This document shows, piece after piece, positions 1 to 8,048 of a stretch of DNA of 64,000 bases. Location: contig NZ_JANADP010000001.1 of NCBI RefSeq assembly GCF_024199945.1, forward strand, positions 5,580,001-5,644,000. The letters are read 5' to 3'. The stretch's first letter is position 1; every line of letters starts with the position of its first letter. A program made the position numbers and the translations under genes. The notes under the pieces were generated by a model, which saw only the letters and a list, made by a program, of their open reading frames with translations, was not told where the DNA came from and ran no database searches. Source of the DNA: Bradyrhizobium sp. CCGUVB4N. Lineage in GTDB: Bacteria; Pseudomonadota; Alphaproteobacteria; Rhizobiales; Xanthobacteraceae.

Positions 1-297
1 GGCGCCGGCTTCCAGTCCGCGATTGCGGTCTGACGGGCTGTCGAGCGCGGTGACCATCACGACGGGAATGTGGTGCGTGGCCGGATCGGTCTTGAGGCGG
101 CGGCAGACTTCAAAGCCGTCCATGTCGGGCATCATCACGTCGAGCAGGATGATGTCGCATTCGGCGCGGCTGGCCAGCGCCAGCGCCTCGGTGCCGTTCG
201 AAGCGGTCATCACGTCGAAATATTCGGCGGAGAGACGGGCCTCTAACAGTTTGACGTTGGCGGGAACGTCATCGACAACCAGGATACGCGCGGACAC
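1..297 (-). CDS. pleD: PleD response regulator/diguanylate cyclase, N-terminal part (cut by left edge)
   Basis: The first 99 codons of a response regulator that runs off the left edge. It opens with a CheY-like receiver domain: the acidic pocket lies in ILVVDD, the phospho-acceptor Asp in IILLDVMMPDMDG, and VVMVTALDS follows. In PleD a second receiver-like domain and a GGDEF diguanylate cyclase domain come next; they lie outside the window and are inferred from the divK neighbour and the opening sequence. The start chosen is GTG at 297, preceded by a purine-rich GGAAGTGAG. It follows divK by 14 bp, so the two are probably co-transcribed, as in Caulobacter. The role is cell-pole development and c-di-GMP synthesis. 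Confidence 0.85.
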   Translation of the reverse strand, partial: MSARILVVDDVPANVKLLEARLSAEYFDVMTASNGTEALALASRAECDIILLDVMMPDMDGFEVCRRLKTDPATHHIPVVMVTALDSPSDRNRGLEAGA

Positions 298-311
298 TGT
301 GAACTCACTTC

Positions 312-677
312 CTATCCGATAAAACGCCGGACCGTCTCAATGAATTTGCCGACCGAGATCGGCTTGGACAAATAGGCTTCGCAGCCGCCCTCGCGGATGC
401 GCTCTTCGTCGCCCTTCATCGCGAAGGCCGTGACCGCGACGACGGGGATGGCGCGCAACTCCGGATCGTCCTTGATCCAGCGCGTCACCTCCAGGCCAGA
501 GACCTGCGGCAATTGGATGTCCATCAGCACGAGGTCGGGCCGCATCTTGCGCACGAGGTCGAGCGCCTCGTAGCCGTTGCTGGTTCCCGAGGTCTGGTAG
601 CCGTGCGCCTCCAACAGGTCGCGGAAGAGCTTCATGTTGAGCTCGTTGTCTTCCACGATCAGGACGGTCTTAGCCAT
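312..677 (-). CDS. divK: DivK single-domain response regulator
   Basis: A stand-alone CheY-like receiver of 121 aa with no output domain. The acidic pair is in VLIVEDNELN, the phospho-Asp in LVLMDIQLPQVSG, the switch Thr in VVAVTAFAMKGDEE and the conserved Lys in AYLSKPIS. Length and sequence fit DivK, the essential cell-cycle regulator that is phosphorylated by DivJ/PleC-type kinases and controls CtrA activity. pleD follows directly. The leader upstream carries two GATTC sites within 100 bp of the start, so CcrM methylation could influence expression (inference). Confidence 0.93.
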   Translation of the reverse strand: MAKTVLIVEDNELNMKLFRDLLEAHGYQTSGTSNGYEALDLVRKMRPDLVLMDIQLPQVSGLEVTRWIKDDPELRAIPVVAVTAFAMKGDEERIREGGCEAYLSKPISVGKFIETVRRFIG

Positions 678-752
678 CCCGCCCTCCTGTTTGGTCCTGA
701 AGACCGGTGCATGTGACGCCTGAGGCGCCGCTTTCCGGCGCTTCGAAAACTG

Positions 753-888
753 GATTCAAACTAGCCTCAGATTCGCTCTAGTTTCGTTAAACCCGAGGGG
801 CCACTTTCTGCGATGTGGTTTCCAGTTGCTTGTCTGAGGCGGCAAGACTGAAGCCCAAGACTCAATCGAAGACTCAGTCCCAAGACTC
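753..888. promoter_or_regulatory. Cluster of five GANTC (CcrM methylation) sites upstream of divK
   Basis: GATTC at 753-757 and 770-774 and GACTC at 859-863, 871-875 and 884-888 lie between the divergent divK and DUF3572-dinB units. GANTC is the target of the cell-cycle methylase CcrM in alphaproteobacteria. Five sites in 136 bp is about ten times random expectation. A regulatory function is inferred from position beside a cell-cycle gene. Confidence 0.5.
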
Positions 889-940
889 GGGCATATTCCA
901 AAGTAGACACCGAAAGTTAACGGAAAGGCAAACCGGGCCC

Positions 941-1252
941 GTGAAAAAGCCTGTTCACAACCCTCGCGAAGTCGCTGAAATCGTTGCGATTCAGGCGCTC
1001 TCCTTCGTGGCCGGCGAGCCTGAGCGGCTGGGCCTGTTCCTGGCTGAGACAGGGGTCGGCCCGGAGACGCTCCGGAACGCCGCCTCGAACCCGAATTTCC
1101 TGCTCAGCGTGCTCGATTTCGTGCTGCGCGATGACGACACCGTGAAGGCTTTTGCCAAGGTTTCGGAACTGCACCCGACCAACGTTGCCGCAGCGCGGCA
1201 GGTGCTGGGCGATGCGCTCGGCGACCGGACCTGGGAGCGCGACGTGCCGTGA
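941..1252 (+). CDS. DUF3572 family protein
   Basis: A small protein of about 103 aa, mostly helical, resembling the alphaproteobacterial DUF3572 family, whose function is unknown. The frame stays open back to 815, but GTG at 941 (VKKPVHNPREVAEIVAIQAL) gives the usual family length and has an AAAGG ahead of it. The stop codon overlaps the GTG start of dinB (GTGA), so the two are translationally coupled. That coupling suggests a role near DNA damage tolerance, but this is only context. No catalytic motif is visible. Confidence 0.75.
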   Translation: MKKPVHNPREVAEIVAIQALSFVAGEPERLGLFLAETGVGPETLRNAASNPNFLLSVLDFVLRDDDTVKAFAKVSELHPTNVAAARQVLGDALGDRTWERDVP

Positions 1253-2538
1253 GGGCCGCCGACCCGGCCGGGCCCCGCTGCTTCTGCCGGGATTGTCTGG
1301 CCGATCTGGATGTGGCCGTGCGGCGCTGTTCCGCCTGCGGCTCCCCTCGCCTGGTCCGCCATCGCGCGCTCGCGAACCTGACCATCGCCCATGTCGATTG
1401 TGACGCCTTCTATGCGACGGTCGAGAAGCGCGACAATCCTGATATCGCCGACAAGCCCGTCATCATCGGCGGCGGCAAGCGCGGCGTGGTGTCGGCGGCC
1501 TGCTACATCGCACGCACCTATGGCGTGCGCTCGGCGATGCCGATGTTCAAAGCGCTGGAGGCCTGCCCGCACGCGACCGTGATCCCGCCTGACATGGCGA
1601 AATATGTCCGGGTCGGCCGCGAGGTGCGCCAGGCCATGCAGGCGCTGACGCCGCTGGTCGAGCCGCTCTCGATCGACGAGGCCTTTCTCGATCTCTCCGG
1701 CACCGAGCGCGTGCACGGCATGATCCCGGCAAAGGTGCTGGCGCGCTTTGCGCGCAACGTCGAGCGCGACGTCGGTATCTCCGTCTCGGTCGGGCTGTCC
1801 TGCAACAAGTTTCTGGCCAAGATCGCCTCCGATCTCGACAAGCCGCGCGGCTTTGCGGCGCTCGATCAGGAGGAAGCGCGCGAGATGCTGGCTTCGAGAC
1901 CGGTCGGCTTCATTTTTGGCGTCGGACCTGCAACGCAGGAGCGCCTCATGCAGCGCGGCTTCCGCATCATCGCCGATTTGCAAAAGGCCGATGAGATCGA
2001 GCTGATGCGGCAATTTCCGAGCGACGGCCGCCGGCTGTGGCGGCTCGCCCGCGGCATCGACGACCGCCGCGTCGAGGCCGATCGCGGCGCCAAGACGATT
2101 TCGAGCGAGACCACGTTCGAGACCGACATCCGCGATTTCGCGTCGCTGGAGAAGATCTTGTGGCGGCTGTGCGAGAAGACGTCGTCGCGGCTCAAGAGCA
2201 GCGAGCTCGCCGGCTCGACCGTGACGCTGAAGCTGAAGACCGCGGACTTCCGGCAGCGCACCCGCTCGCAATCGATCGCAGCGCCGACGCAGCTTGCCGC
2301 AAAGATCTTCTCGATCTGTCGCGAGATGCTGGCGAAGGAAATCGACGGCACCGCCTTCCGCCTGATGGGCGCCGGCGTCAGCGCGCTGCGCGACGGCTCC
2401 CCCGCCGACGACACCGACATGCTCGACCGCCGCGCCGCCCATGCCGAGCGTGCCGTGGACACCCTGCGCAAGAAGTTCGGCAGTGCCGCCGTGATCCGCG
2501 GCATCGCCTATGAGGGGCCGGAGAAGGCCGAGGAGTGA
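1249..2538 (+). CDS. dinB: DNA polymerase IV (Y-family) with Cys-rich N-terminal extension
   Basis: An error-prone translesion polymerase of 429 aa. The palm begins at about residue 45 with the metal-binding motif IAHVDCDAFYATVE; the second catalytic acidic pair is in PLSIDEAFLDLSG. The YIARTYGVRSAMP and VSVGLSCNKFLAKIASD motifs and a little-finger domain follow. The first 40 residues carry Cys 11, 13, 16, 27 and 30 (CxC-x2-C and C-x2-C), which look like a small zinc ribbon absent from E. coli DinB. The start is GTG at 1249, overlapping the DUF3572 stop. The C-terminus shows no obvious clamp-binding peptide. Confidence 0.92.
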   Translation: MRAADPAGPRCFCRDCLADLDVAVRRCSACGSPRLVRHRALANLTIAHVDCDAFYATVEKRDNPDIADKPVIIGGGKRGVVSAACYIARTYGVRSAMPMFKALEACPHATVIPPDMAKYVRVGREVRQAMQALTPLVEPLSIDEAFLDLSGTERVHGMIPAKVLARFARNVERDVGISVSVGLSCNKFLAKIASDLDKPRGFAALDQEEAREMLASRPVGFIFGVGPATQERLMQRGFRIIADLQKADEIELMRQFPSDGRRLWRLARGIDDRRVEADRGAKTISSETTFETDIRDFASLEKILWRLCEKTSSRLKSSELAGSTVTLKLKTADFRQRTRSQSIAAPTQLAAKIFSICREMLAKEIDGTAFRLMGAGVSALRDGSPADDTDMLDRRAAHAERAVDTLRKKFGSAAVIRGIAYEGPEKAEE

Positions 2539-2554
2539 TGGCCTCCTGCTCAAG

Positions 2555-2710
2555 TCAGTCGCGTTCGAAGATCAGTGCACCCGGATAGGCGCGCCGGGCA
2601 TATTGAACGACCAACTGCCGATCCTGGGTTTCCAGGAACGGGGTTCGGATATGACTGGACCCGACGACGAGGTGCCACAAGCCGTTGAGCTTCCGAATGA
2701 CGACGTTCAT
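2555..2710 (-). CDS. Small hypothetical protein (51 aa)
   Basis: An open frame of 52 codons from ATG 2710 to TGA 2555, on the strand opposite dinB and convergent with it. A GAGG Shine-Dalgarno sits 8-10 bases before the start (gaggaagctcaa). The product is basic with several aromatic residues (MNVVIRKLNGLWHLVVG at the start, ARRAYPGALIFERD at the end). The repeated beta-like pattern resembles small DUF2188-type proteins, but I cannot assign it. Codon use is GC-rich at third positions like its neighbours, which supports a real gene. Confidence 0.55.
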   Translation of the reverse strand: MNVVIRKLNGLWHLVVGSSHIRTPFLETQDRQLVVQYARRAYPGALIFERD

Positions 2711-2909
2711 TTGAGCTTCCTCGCAGTGACCCGCGTGGACTCAGATTGTCAGAATCTTCCGCCGTCGCTCAATTGTACCAGCGTAAGATCAGCGCATCAG
2801 AAGGATTACAGAGGATATACAAAGGTATGTTGCATCTCGCTTCAACGGCCGCTGGCGCCAAGGGCTTCGCAGCGGCCCAAACGATCTTGCCGATCTGGAG
2901 GCCGGCACC

Positions 2910-3314
2910 GTGACGGGCGAACGCGATCTCGACGCACTGCTGAACACCATGAAGCCGGAGCTGCAGCCGGGCACTTTCGTCTTCTGCACGATCGCGCCGA
3001 ACGCCCCCATTCCCGCAGCACTCAATCCGCGGCTGACGTTCCGCGAGCAGGAAGGGACGACGCTGGTCGTTCTGCGTGAAGAAGCCGAAGCGGCAGGATT
3101 GCCTTACGCATTCCCCTCCAGCCTGATCACCCTCACGGTTCACTCCGCACTCGACGCCGTGGGATTTCTAGCGGCGATCACGGCGCGCCTGGCCAGGGCC
3201 GGCATCAGCGTGAATGCGGTTTCGGCGTTCCATCACGACCATCTCTTCGTGCCCGTGGATCGCGCCGACGAGGCGATAACCATTCTGCAAGCGATATCCG
3301 GGAACGCTTCGTAG
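2910..3314 (+). CDS. ACT domain-containing protein
   Basis: A 134-aa protein. Residues 1-60 form an N-terminal ACT-like region (ERDLDALLNTMKPELQPGTF, then FCTIAP and EQEGTTLVVLREEA). Residues 65-130 form a second ACT fold (ITLTVHSALDAVGFLAAITA, GISVNAVSAFHHDHLFVPV). This two-part layout matches the DUF2241/ACT_7 family of small amino-acid-sensing proteins of unknown ligand. The start is GTG at 2910, preceded by ctggaggccggcacc (GGAGG). The 200 bases before it hold no gene; GACTC (2738) and GAATC (2752) occur there. Confidence 0.8.
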   Translation: MTGERDLDALLNTMKPELQPGTFVFCTIAPNAPIPAALNPRLTFREQEGTTLVVLREEAEAAGLPYAFPSSLITLTVHSALDAVGFLAAITARLARAGISVNAVSAFHHDHLFVPVDRADEAITILQAISGNAS

Positions 3315-3348
3315 CCCGGGTTCTCACCGCTTTCGGAAAAATGCCAGC

Positions 3349-3455
3349 ATGACATCATGCCCCTGTTTTGCCCGACGCGTCAAATGGAATTCGCCAAAAA
3401 CGAAATCCGCGCCGGACCGCGCTTCTACTGTGCATGGGGTTGTTTTTCAGTTTTT
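3349..3455. repeat. Probable Bradyrhizobium dispersed intergenic repeat
   Basis: The block containing atgcccctgttttgcccgac and ctgtgcatggggttgttttt resembles a dispersed element I recall from intergenic spaces of Bradyrhizobium genomes. Only one copy is in this window, so repetition cannot be shown here. It lies between the convergent ACT gene and the Nudix gene. Confidence 0.4.
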
Positions 3456-3468
3456 GCTGGAGCGGAGG

Positions 3469-3879
3469 CTACGGGGCCGGCCGCGCGCACAGCGGGAGCA
3501 GCTTGTCGCGTGTCAGCGGTGCGAGCTTGACCGATCCCGGCGCGTTGGGGTCCAGCCAGAGAATTTCCTCGATCTCCGCGCCGGGATTGACCGACCGCGC
3601 GATGGCGATGCGAAAGATTTCCGCATCGACCAACCAGCCAGGCTCGTGCGCGGCAGGCGCGGAATATCGTCCGACATAGGTCATCTCACTCGGATCGACC
3701 TCGATCCCGAGCTCCTCGGACAATTCCCGCCTGAGCGCGGCCTGCGGATGCTCACCGGCCTCGATCTTTCCACCCGGCTGCATGAAGCTTTCCGTGGCAC
3801 GCTTCCTGACCAGCAGGACATGCCCATCGCTCCGGCTCATCAGCGCTGCCGCGATCCGGATCGAATCTTTCGACATCAT
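3469..3879 (-). CDS. NUDIX hydrolase
   Basis: A Nudix-fold pyrophosphohydrolase of 136 aa. The Nudix box GX5EX7REUXEEXGU is intact (GGKIEAGEHPQAALRRELSE followed by ELGIE), so the metal-binding Glu residues are present. Substrate is not predictable. The frame is open to 3930, but that start lies inside the preceding ridA-like gene; ATG 3879 or 3876 (MMSKDSIRIAAAL) leaves an 11-bp gap and is preferred. It is probably co-transcribed with the RidA-family gene upstream, as part of a metabolite clean-up pair (inference). Confidence 0.88.
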   Translation of the reverse strand: MMSKDSIRIAAALMSRSDGHVLLVRKRATESFMQPGGKIEAGEHPQAALRRELSEELGIEVDPSEMTYVGRYSAPAAHEPGWLVDAEIFRIAIARSVNPGAEIEEILWLDPNAPGSVKLAPLTRDKLLPLCARPAP

Positions 3880-3890
3880 GGTCTTCCCAC

Positions 3891-4292
3891 TCAATCCGTG
3901 ACTGCGATCGCCTCGATCTCGATCAGCCACTCCGGCGCCGCAAGCGCGGAGACGCCGACGAGCGTCGAGGCCGGCGGCTCCATGCCTTCGAAGAAGACCG
4001 AGCGGGCCTTGCCGATGATCGGGCGCAGCTCGGGCTTGTAGCCGACGACGAAGGTCGTGATCTTCACGATGTTGGCATAGCTCGCGCCGGCTGCCTTCAA
4101 TGCATGACCGAGATTCTGCATCACCTGCGTGGTCTGCGCGGCGATATCGCCCTCGCCGACGATCCGCCCCTCCTCGTCCACCGACACCTGGCCGGAGATG
4201 TAGATCGTGCGCGCGCCGGAGGCGGTGACGACGTGGGAATAAGCGGGATTGTGGTGCAGGCCGCTGGGGCGGAGATGGTCGAGCTTCGGCAT
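3891..4292 (-). CDS. RidA-family (YjgF/YER057c/UK114) protein lacking the canonical Arg
   Basis: A 133-aa single-domain Rid protein (TIYISGQVSVDEEGRIVGEG, HALKAAGASYANIVKITTF, WLIEIEAIAV). Archetypal RidA has an Arg in the PARxxV segment that holds the carboxylate of 2-aminoacrylate-type imines; here that segment reads PPASTLVGV, with no Arg. It therefore probably belongs to one of the Rid subfamilies without imine deaminase activity. It precedes the Nudix gene by 11 bp. A second Rid gene with the Arg present lies at 5462-5929. Confidence 0.88.
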   Translation of the reverse strand: MPKLDHLRPSGLHHNPAYSHVVTASGARTIYISGQVSVDEEGRIVGEGDIAAQTTQVMQNLGHALKAAGASYANIVKITTFVVGYKPELRPIIGKARSVFFEGMEPPASTLVGVSALAAPEWLIEIEAIAVTD

Positions 4293-4363
4293 GGGGCTGG
4301 CTCCCTGAGTTTGTCGTTAGGGGGAGCGTAGCTGGAGACGCTGTCGAGGGCTAGCCTCGGCGC

Positions 4364-5209
4364 TCAATTGCAGGGCTTGCTGTCCTTGACGTCGAACTTG
4401 CCCATCGCACCGGAAATGACGAAGTCGTTGTAGTCGAGCACGAGTTGGCGGGAGACACCGTTTTCATAGAGCTCGAACGACATCGCATAGACCGGCGTCT
4501 GCTCGCCTTCCTTCTGCTGAACCTCGCGGTCGAAATAGCTGACGGTGACCGGCCAGCGCTTCAGCGATTTCATGTGCTCGTCCGACGTCGACGGATCGGG
4601 CGACGCGGCGCGGTCGGCGGGGATCGCCTGACCGATCACGGTCAGCGTGTTGTAGACCTTCTGGCCATCGTCGGAGCCGTCATAGACGGAGAGCTCCAGG
4701 AGCGATTTGCCTTCTTTCGCCGCTGCAATGATGTGCTGGATCTGCTCGGTCGGGAACACGATCTTGCCGTCGAGGGTGAAGTTCTTCGGCGCCGGCAACT
4801 TCAGCTTGACGTTGATGTGGTCGCCGTCGCGCTCGGCCGAACCGTCGACCAGGCCGGCCTCGGTCTCATTCATCCGCGTCTCGATCTTGAAGCGGTAGCT
4901 TTTCCCTGTGGCGTCCTCCCAGGAATTCGAGCGAAGATCGCTGAGCGTGATCTTGCCCTCGCCGCTGTCGAGCTCGGAGACCTGGCGGAATTCGGAGGTG
5001 TAGCCTTCGCAGCTGCTGCCGGCGAAATTGTAGAGGATGCGGCCGCGCGCGCTGTTGATGGAATTGGAGCGCGATTTGACCAGGCTCAGATCGTAAAGCG
5101 CCTGATGCGCGAGGAACGGACCGTTCGCGGCATGGACGCCGCCACTGGAGCCGAGCGCGGCCGCCGCGAGCGCCATCACACCGAGTGAAGTCCGGAAAAG
5201 GTGCACCAT
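4364..5209 (-). CDS. eipB: EipB family periplasmic protein (DUF1849)
   Basis: A 281-aa exported protein with an N-terminal signal peptide (hydrophobic core GVMALAAAALGSSGG, cleavage near VHAANG). The body matches the DUF1849/EipB family: NGPFLAHQALYDLSLV, then RILYNFAGSSCEGYTSEFRQ. Brucella EipB is a beta-spiral periplasmic protein needed for envelope integrity, with a conserved disulfide. Two Cys remain after processing (SSCEGY and the C-terminal KPCN), consistent with that bond. ATG 5209 is preceded by a CAGGGAACAG purine-rich site. It is monocistronic and divergent from the second ridA gene. Confidence 0.85.
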   Translation of the reverse strand: MVHLFRTSLGVMALAAAALGSSGGVHAANGPFLAHQALYDLSLVKSRSNSINSARGRILYNFAGSSCEGYTSEFRQVSELDSGEGKITLSDLRSNSWEDATGKSYRFKIETRMNETEAGLVDGSAERDGDHINVKLKLPAPKNFTLDGKIVFPTEQIQHIIAAAKEGKSLLELSVYDGSDDGQKVYNTLTVIGQAIPADRAASPDPSTSDEHMKSLKRWPVTVSYFDREVQQKEGEQTPVYAMSFELYENGVSRQLVLDYNDFVISGAMGKFDVKDSKPCN

Positions 5210-5461
5210 GTCTGTTCCCTGGGGACGCGCAGATTCGACACTTTAATGACCGTTCCATTGCGTCGCAACTGCGGCGGTTTCACGTAAAGTTGCGCCTCTT
5301 CGTTGAACCTCCTGACCTGCCTCGAGAAATACAATCCACCCCGGCGTCCGACCCCCCCATCGGCTTGCTTGCATGTGGCGGCATGATGGGCGAAACAGGG
5401 CGCGCCCGGCAGTCACCAGACGTGCCGGTGCGGATGATTTTTCAGACATCGAGGTCGAGAC

Positions 5462-5929
5462 ATGGCGGGCACGGTCGAGCAGAAACTGGCGGAACAGGGC
5501 ATCAAGCTGCACGAGGCCCCCACCCCCGTCGCCAATTACGTGCCGTTCGTGCGCACCGGCAATCTGCTGTTCGTCTCCGGCCAGGTCTGCTTCGATCCCG
5601 CCGGCAAGCTGATTGCCAAGGGCAAGCTGGGCGCGGGCGTCTCGATCGAGGAAGGTGCTGCGGCCGCGCGCGGCTGCGCCGTCAACCTGCTCGCACAGGT
5701 CAAGGCGGCGCTTGGCGATCTCGACAAGGTTGTGCGTGTGGTGCGCCTCGGCGGCTTCATCAACTCGGCACCGGACTTCCTGGACGGGCCGAAGGTTCTC
5801 AACGGTGCCTCCGACCTGATGGTCGCGGCCTTCGGTGACAAGGGCCGCCACGCCCGCACCACCGTCGGCGTCGCTTCGCTGCCCGCTGATGCGGCGGTCG
5901 AGGTCGAAGGCGTGTTCGAGGTCGCCTGA
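5462..5929 (+). CDS. RidA family protein
   Basis: A 155-aa Rid-superfamily protein (YVPFVRTGNLLFVSGQVCFD, INSAPDFLDGPKVLNGASDL). The Arg of the PARxxV site is kept (GRHARTTVGVASLPADAAVE), unlike the paralogue at 3891-4292. Residues 1-20 precede the domain core. Similar longer members belong to the Rid2/Rid7 groups; the exact subgroup is not decidable here. The stop is followed after 10 bp by the GTG start of the phosphodiesterase gene, so the two form an operon. Confidence 0.88.
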   Translation: MAGTVEQKLAEQGIKLHEAPTPVANYVPFVRTGNLLFVSGQVCFDPAGKLIAKGKLGAGVSIEEGAAAARGCAVNLLAQVKAALGDLDKVVRVVRLGGFINSAPDFLDGPKVLNGASDLMVAAFGDKGRHARTTVGVASLPADAAVEVEGVFEVA

Positions 5930-5939
5930 GGTCAGCATC

Positions 5940-6692
5940 GTGCGTGCTCCGGATTGGCTGACAGCGCGGCCGGTCGCCCATCGCGGCCTGCATGACATTT
6001 CGCGTGGCATCGTGGAAAACATGCCGGGCGCGGTGCAGGCGGCGATCGCCGGCAACTTCTCGATCGAGGTCGACATCCAGCTCTCCGCCGATGGCGAGGC
6101 CATGGTGCACCACGACCATGCGCTCGGCCGCCTCACCGAGGCCAGCGGCCCGGTGGTCGCAAAGACCGCGGCCGAGCTGAAGGCCATCACCTTCAGGGAT
6201 ACGGCCGAGCGGATGATGTCGCTCGACGACCTCTGCGCCATGGTCGCCGGCCGGGTGCCGCTGGTGATCGAGGTGAAGAGCCATTTTGACGGCGACCGCA
6301 AGCTGGTGAAGCGGATGGCCGAGGTGCTGGCGTCGTATCAGGGGCAAGCGGTCGGGATGTCCTTCGACCCCGACCAGGTGCTGGCGCTGCGCGAGCTGCT
6401 GCCCAACCGCCCGCGCGGCATCGTCGCGCAGCGGAGTTATGAGGACGAATACTGGGCCTACCTGACGCAAGCGCAGCGCGACAGCATGCTGTACCTGCGC
6501 CACGGCTTCCAGACCCAGCCGCATTTCGTCGCCTTCAAGGTCGACCACCTGCCGGCGCCCGCCCCCTGGATTGCGCGCAACGTCTTCGGCTGCGCTCTGC
6601 TCGGCTGGACCGTACGTACCCCGGAGCAGCGGACGCGGGTCGGGCAGTATGCGGACCAGATGATTTTTGAGGGGTTCGTGCCGCAGGCTTGA
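5940..6692 (+). CDS. ugpQ: Glycerophosphodiester phosphodiesterase
   Basis: A GDPD-family TIM barrel of 250 aa that hydrolyses glycerophosphodiesters to glycerol-3-phosphate and an alcohol. Seen: the HRG motif (PVAHRGLHD), the metal-binding FSIEVDIQLSADGEAMVHHD with catalytic His, and the barrel strand VPLVIEVKSHF with metal-binding Glu. No signal peptide, so it is probably cytoplasmic. The frame is open further upstream, but GTG 5940 with GAGG ahead and 10 bp after the ridA stop fits best. The symbol follows the E. coli family; substrate preference is unknown. Confidence 0.85.
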   Translation: MRAPDWLTARPVAHRGLHDISRGIVENMPGAVQAAIAGNFSIEVDIQLSADGEAMVHHDHALGRLTEASGPVVAKTAAELKAITFRDTAERMMSLDDLCAMVAGRVPLVIEVKSHFDGDRKLVKRMAEVLASYQGQAVGMSFDPDQVLALRELLPNRPRGIVAQRSYEDEYWAYLTQAQRDSMLYLRHGFQTQPHFVAFKVDHLPAPAPWIARNVFGCALLGWTVRTPEQRTRVGQYADQMIFEGFVPQA

Positions 6693-6740
6693 TGTTCCCC
6701 ACCCTTGAAGTCGCTGCTGCAATGCACGATCTTGGGCGCA

Positions 6741-7982
6741 ATGGCATCATCCGACATCACGCTGGAGGCCGTACCGTCCATTGGCGAGGTATCGCCGGAG
6801 GATTGGGACGCCTGCGCCAATCCTGGCAGAGCCTGCAACGGGCATGGCATGGGAACCTCATCCGGGCTCCCAGGCGATTCGCTCGGCATTTTAAGGCCCG
6901 CCTATAACCCATTCGTATCCCACGCGTTTCTTTCCGCTGTCGAGAAATCGGGTTCAGCCACGGTCCGCACTGGCTGGGGACCGCGGCATCTGGTGGCCAA
7001 GATCGACGGCCGGGTCGCCGGCGTCGTGCCCTGCTATCTGAAATCACATTCGCAAGGCGAATACGTTTTCGACCGCGGCTGGGCCGACGCCTATGAGCGT
7101 GCCGGTGGACGCTATTACCCGAAGCTGCAGGTCTCTGTTCCCTTCACGCCGGCAACGGGGCCGCGGCTCCTGGTCCGCGACGGCGTCGACCGCGAGCGCA
7201 TCACGGAGGCCCTGGCAAGCGGGCTGGTGGCACTGTGCGGAGTCAGCAAGGCCTCCTCGGTCCACGTCACCTTCGCCCGCGAGGCAGAGTGGAAGCTACT
7301 TGCCCAGCACGGATTCCTCCAGCGCACCGACCAGCAGTTCCACTGGCGCAACGAGGGCTTTGCCACCTTCGACGATTTCCTGGCGACGCTGAACTCGCGC
7401 CACCGCAAATCGATCAAGCGCGAGCGGCGCGATGCGCTTGCCGCGGGCATCACGATCCACTGGCTCACCGGCAAGGACATCACCGAGGACGCCTGGGACG
7501 CGTTCTTCATGTTCTACATGGAGACCGGCTCGCGCAAATGGGGCCGACCTTACCTGACGCGCGAATTCTTCTCGCTGATCGGCGAGACCATGAGCGATGA
7601 CGTGCTGCTGGTGATGGCCCGCCGCAATGACCGCTGGATCGCGGGCGCGATCAACTTCATCGGTTCGGACACGCTGTTCGGTCGCAACTGGGGTGCTGTC
7701 GAGCATCACCCATTCCTGCATTTCGAGGTCTGCTACTATCAGGCGATAGATTTCGCCATCAAGCGCGGCCTCACACATGTCGAGGCCGGCGCTCAGGGCG
7801 AGCACAAGATCGCGCGCGGCTACCTGCCGCGGACCACGCACTCCGCCCATTTCATCGCCGATCCCGGCCTGCGTCGCGCCATCGACAATTACCTCAAGCG
7901 CGAGCGCGCCTACGTCGCCGAGGCCGGACGCGAACTCGCCGAGCTCGGCCCGTTCCGGAAAGGCATCGACGAGGCGCCTTGA
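6741..7982 (+). CDS. FemAB-like GNAT-fold protein (COG3146 family)
   Basis: About 413 aa, resembling the FemAB_like/COG3146 family often named peptidogalycan biosynthesis proteins, predicted acyl- or aminoacyltransferases with two GNAT folds. Typical stretches: NPFVSHAFLSAVEKSGSA near the N-terminus, FLATLNSRHRKSIKRERRDA in the middle, and LTHVEAGAQGEHKIARGYLP near residue 360. No signal or membrane segment. The frame is open from 6705; ATG 6741 (MASSDITLEA) is preferred because the 12 upstream residues are not family-like. The biochemical role is not established. The HIT-family gene follows at 8049. Confidence 0.82.
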   Translation: MASSDITLEAVPSIGEVSPEDWDACANPGRACNGHGMGTSSGLPGDSLGILRPAYNPFVSHAFLSAVEKSGSATVRTGWGPRHLVAKIDGRVAGVVPCYLKSHSQGEYVFDRGWADAYERAGGRYYPKLQVSVPFTPATGPRLLVRDGVDRERITEALASGLVALCGVSKASSVHVTFAREAEWKLLAQHGFLQRTDQQFHWRNEGFATFDDFLATLNSRHRKSIKRERRDALAAGITIHWLTGKDITEDAWDAFFMFYMETGSRKWGRPYLTREFFSLIGETMSDDVLLVMARRNDRWIAGAINFIGSDTLFGRNWGAVEHHPFLHFEVCYYQAIDFAIKRGLTHVEAGAQGEHKIARGYLPRTTHSAHFIADPGLRRAIDNYLKRERAYVAEAGRELAELGPFRKGIDEAP

Positions 7983-8048
7983 CGGTTTGCCTTCGCTGGT
8001 GACAGTAAGCGCAAAACTAAGCTCGAAAAATTCCTGGGAGCCGCCACC

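Noticed and set aside
991..2553. Long minus-strand ORF (520 aa) opposite dinB
   Set aside because: It is the antisense of a high-GC gene, Arg/Ala/Gly-rich with no family motif; dinB motifs are clear on the other strand.
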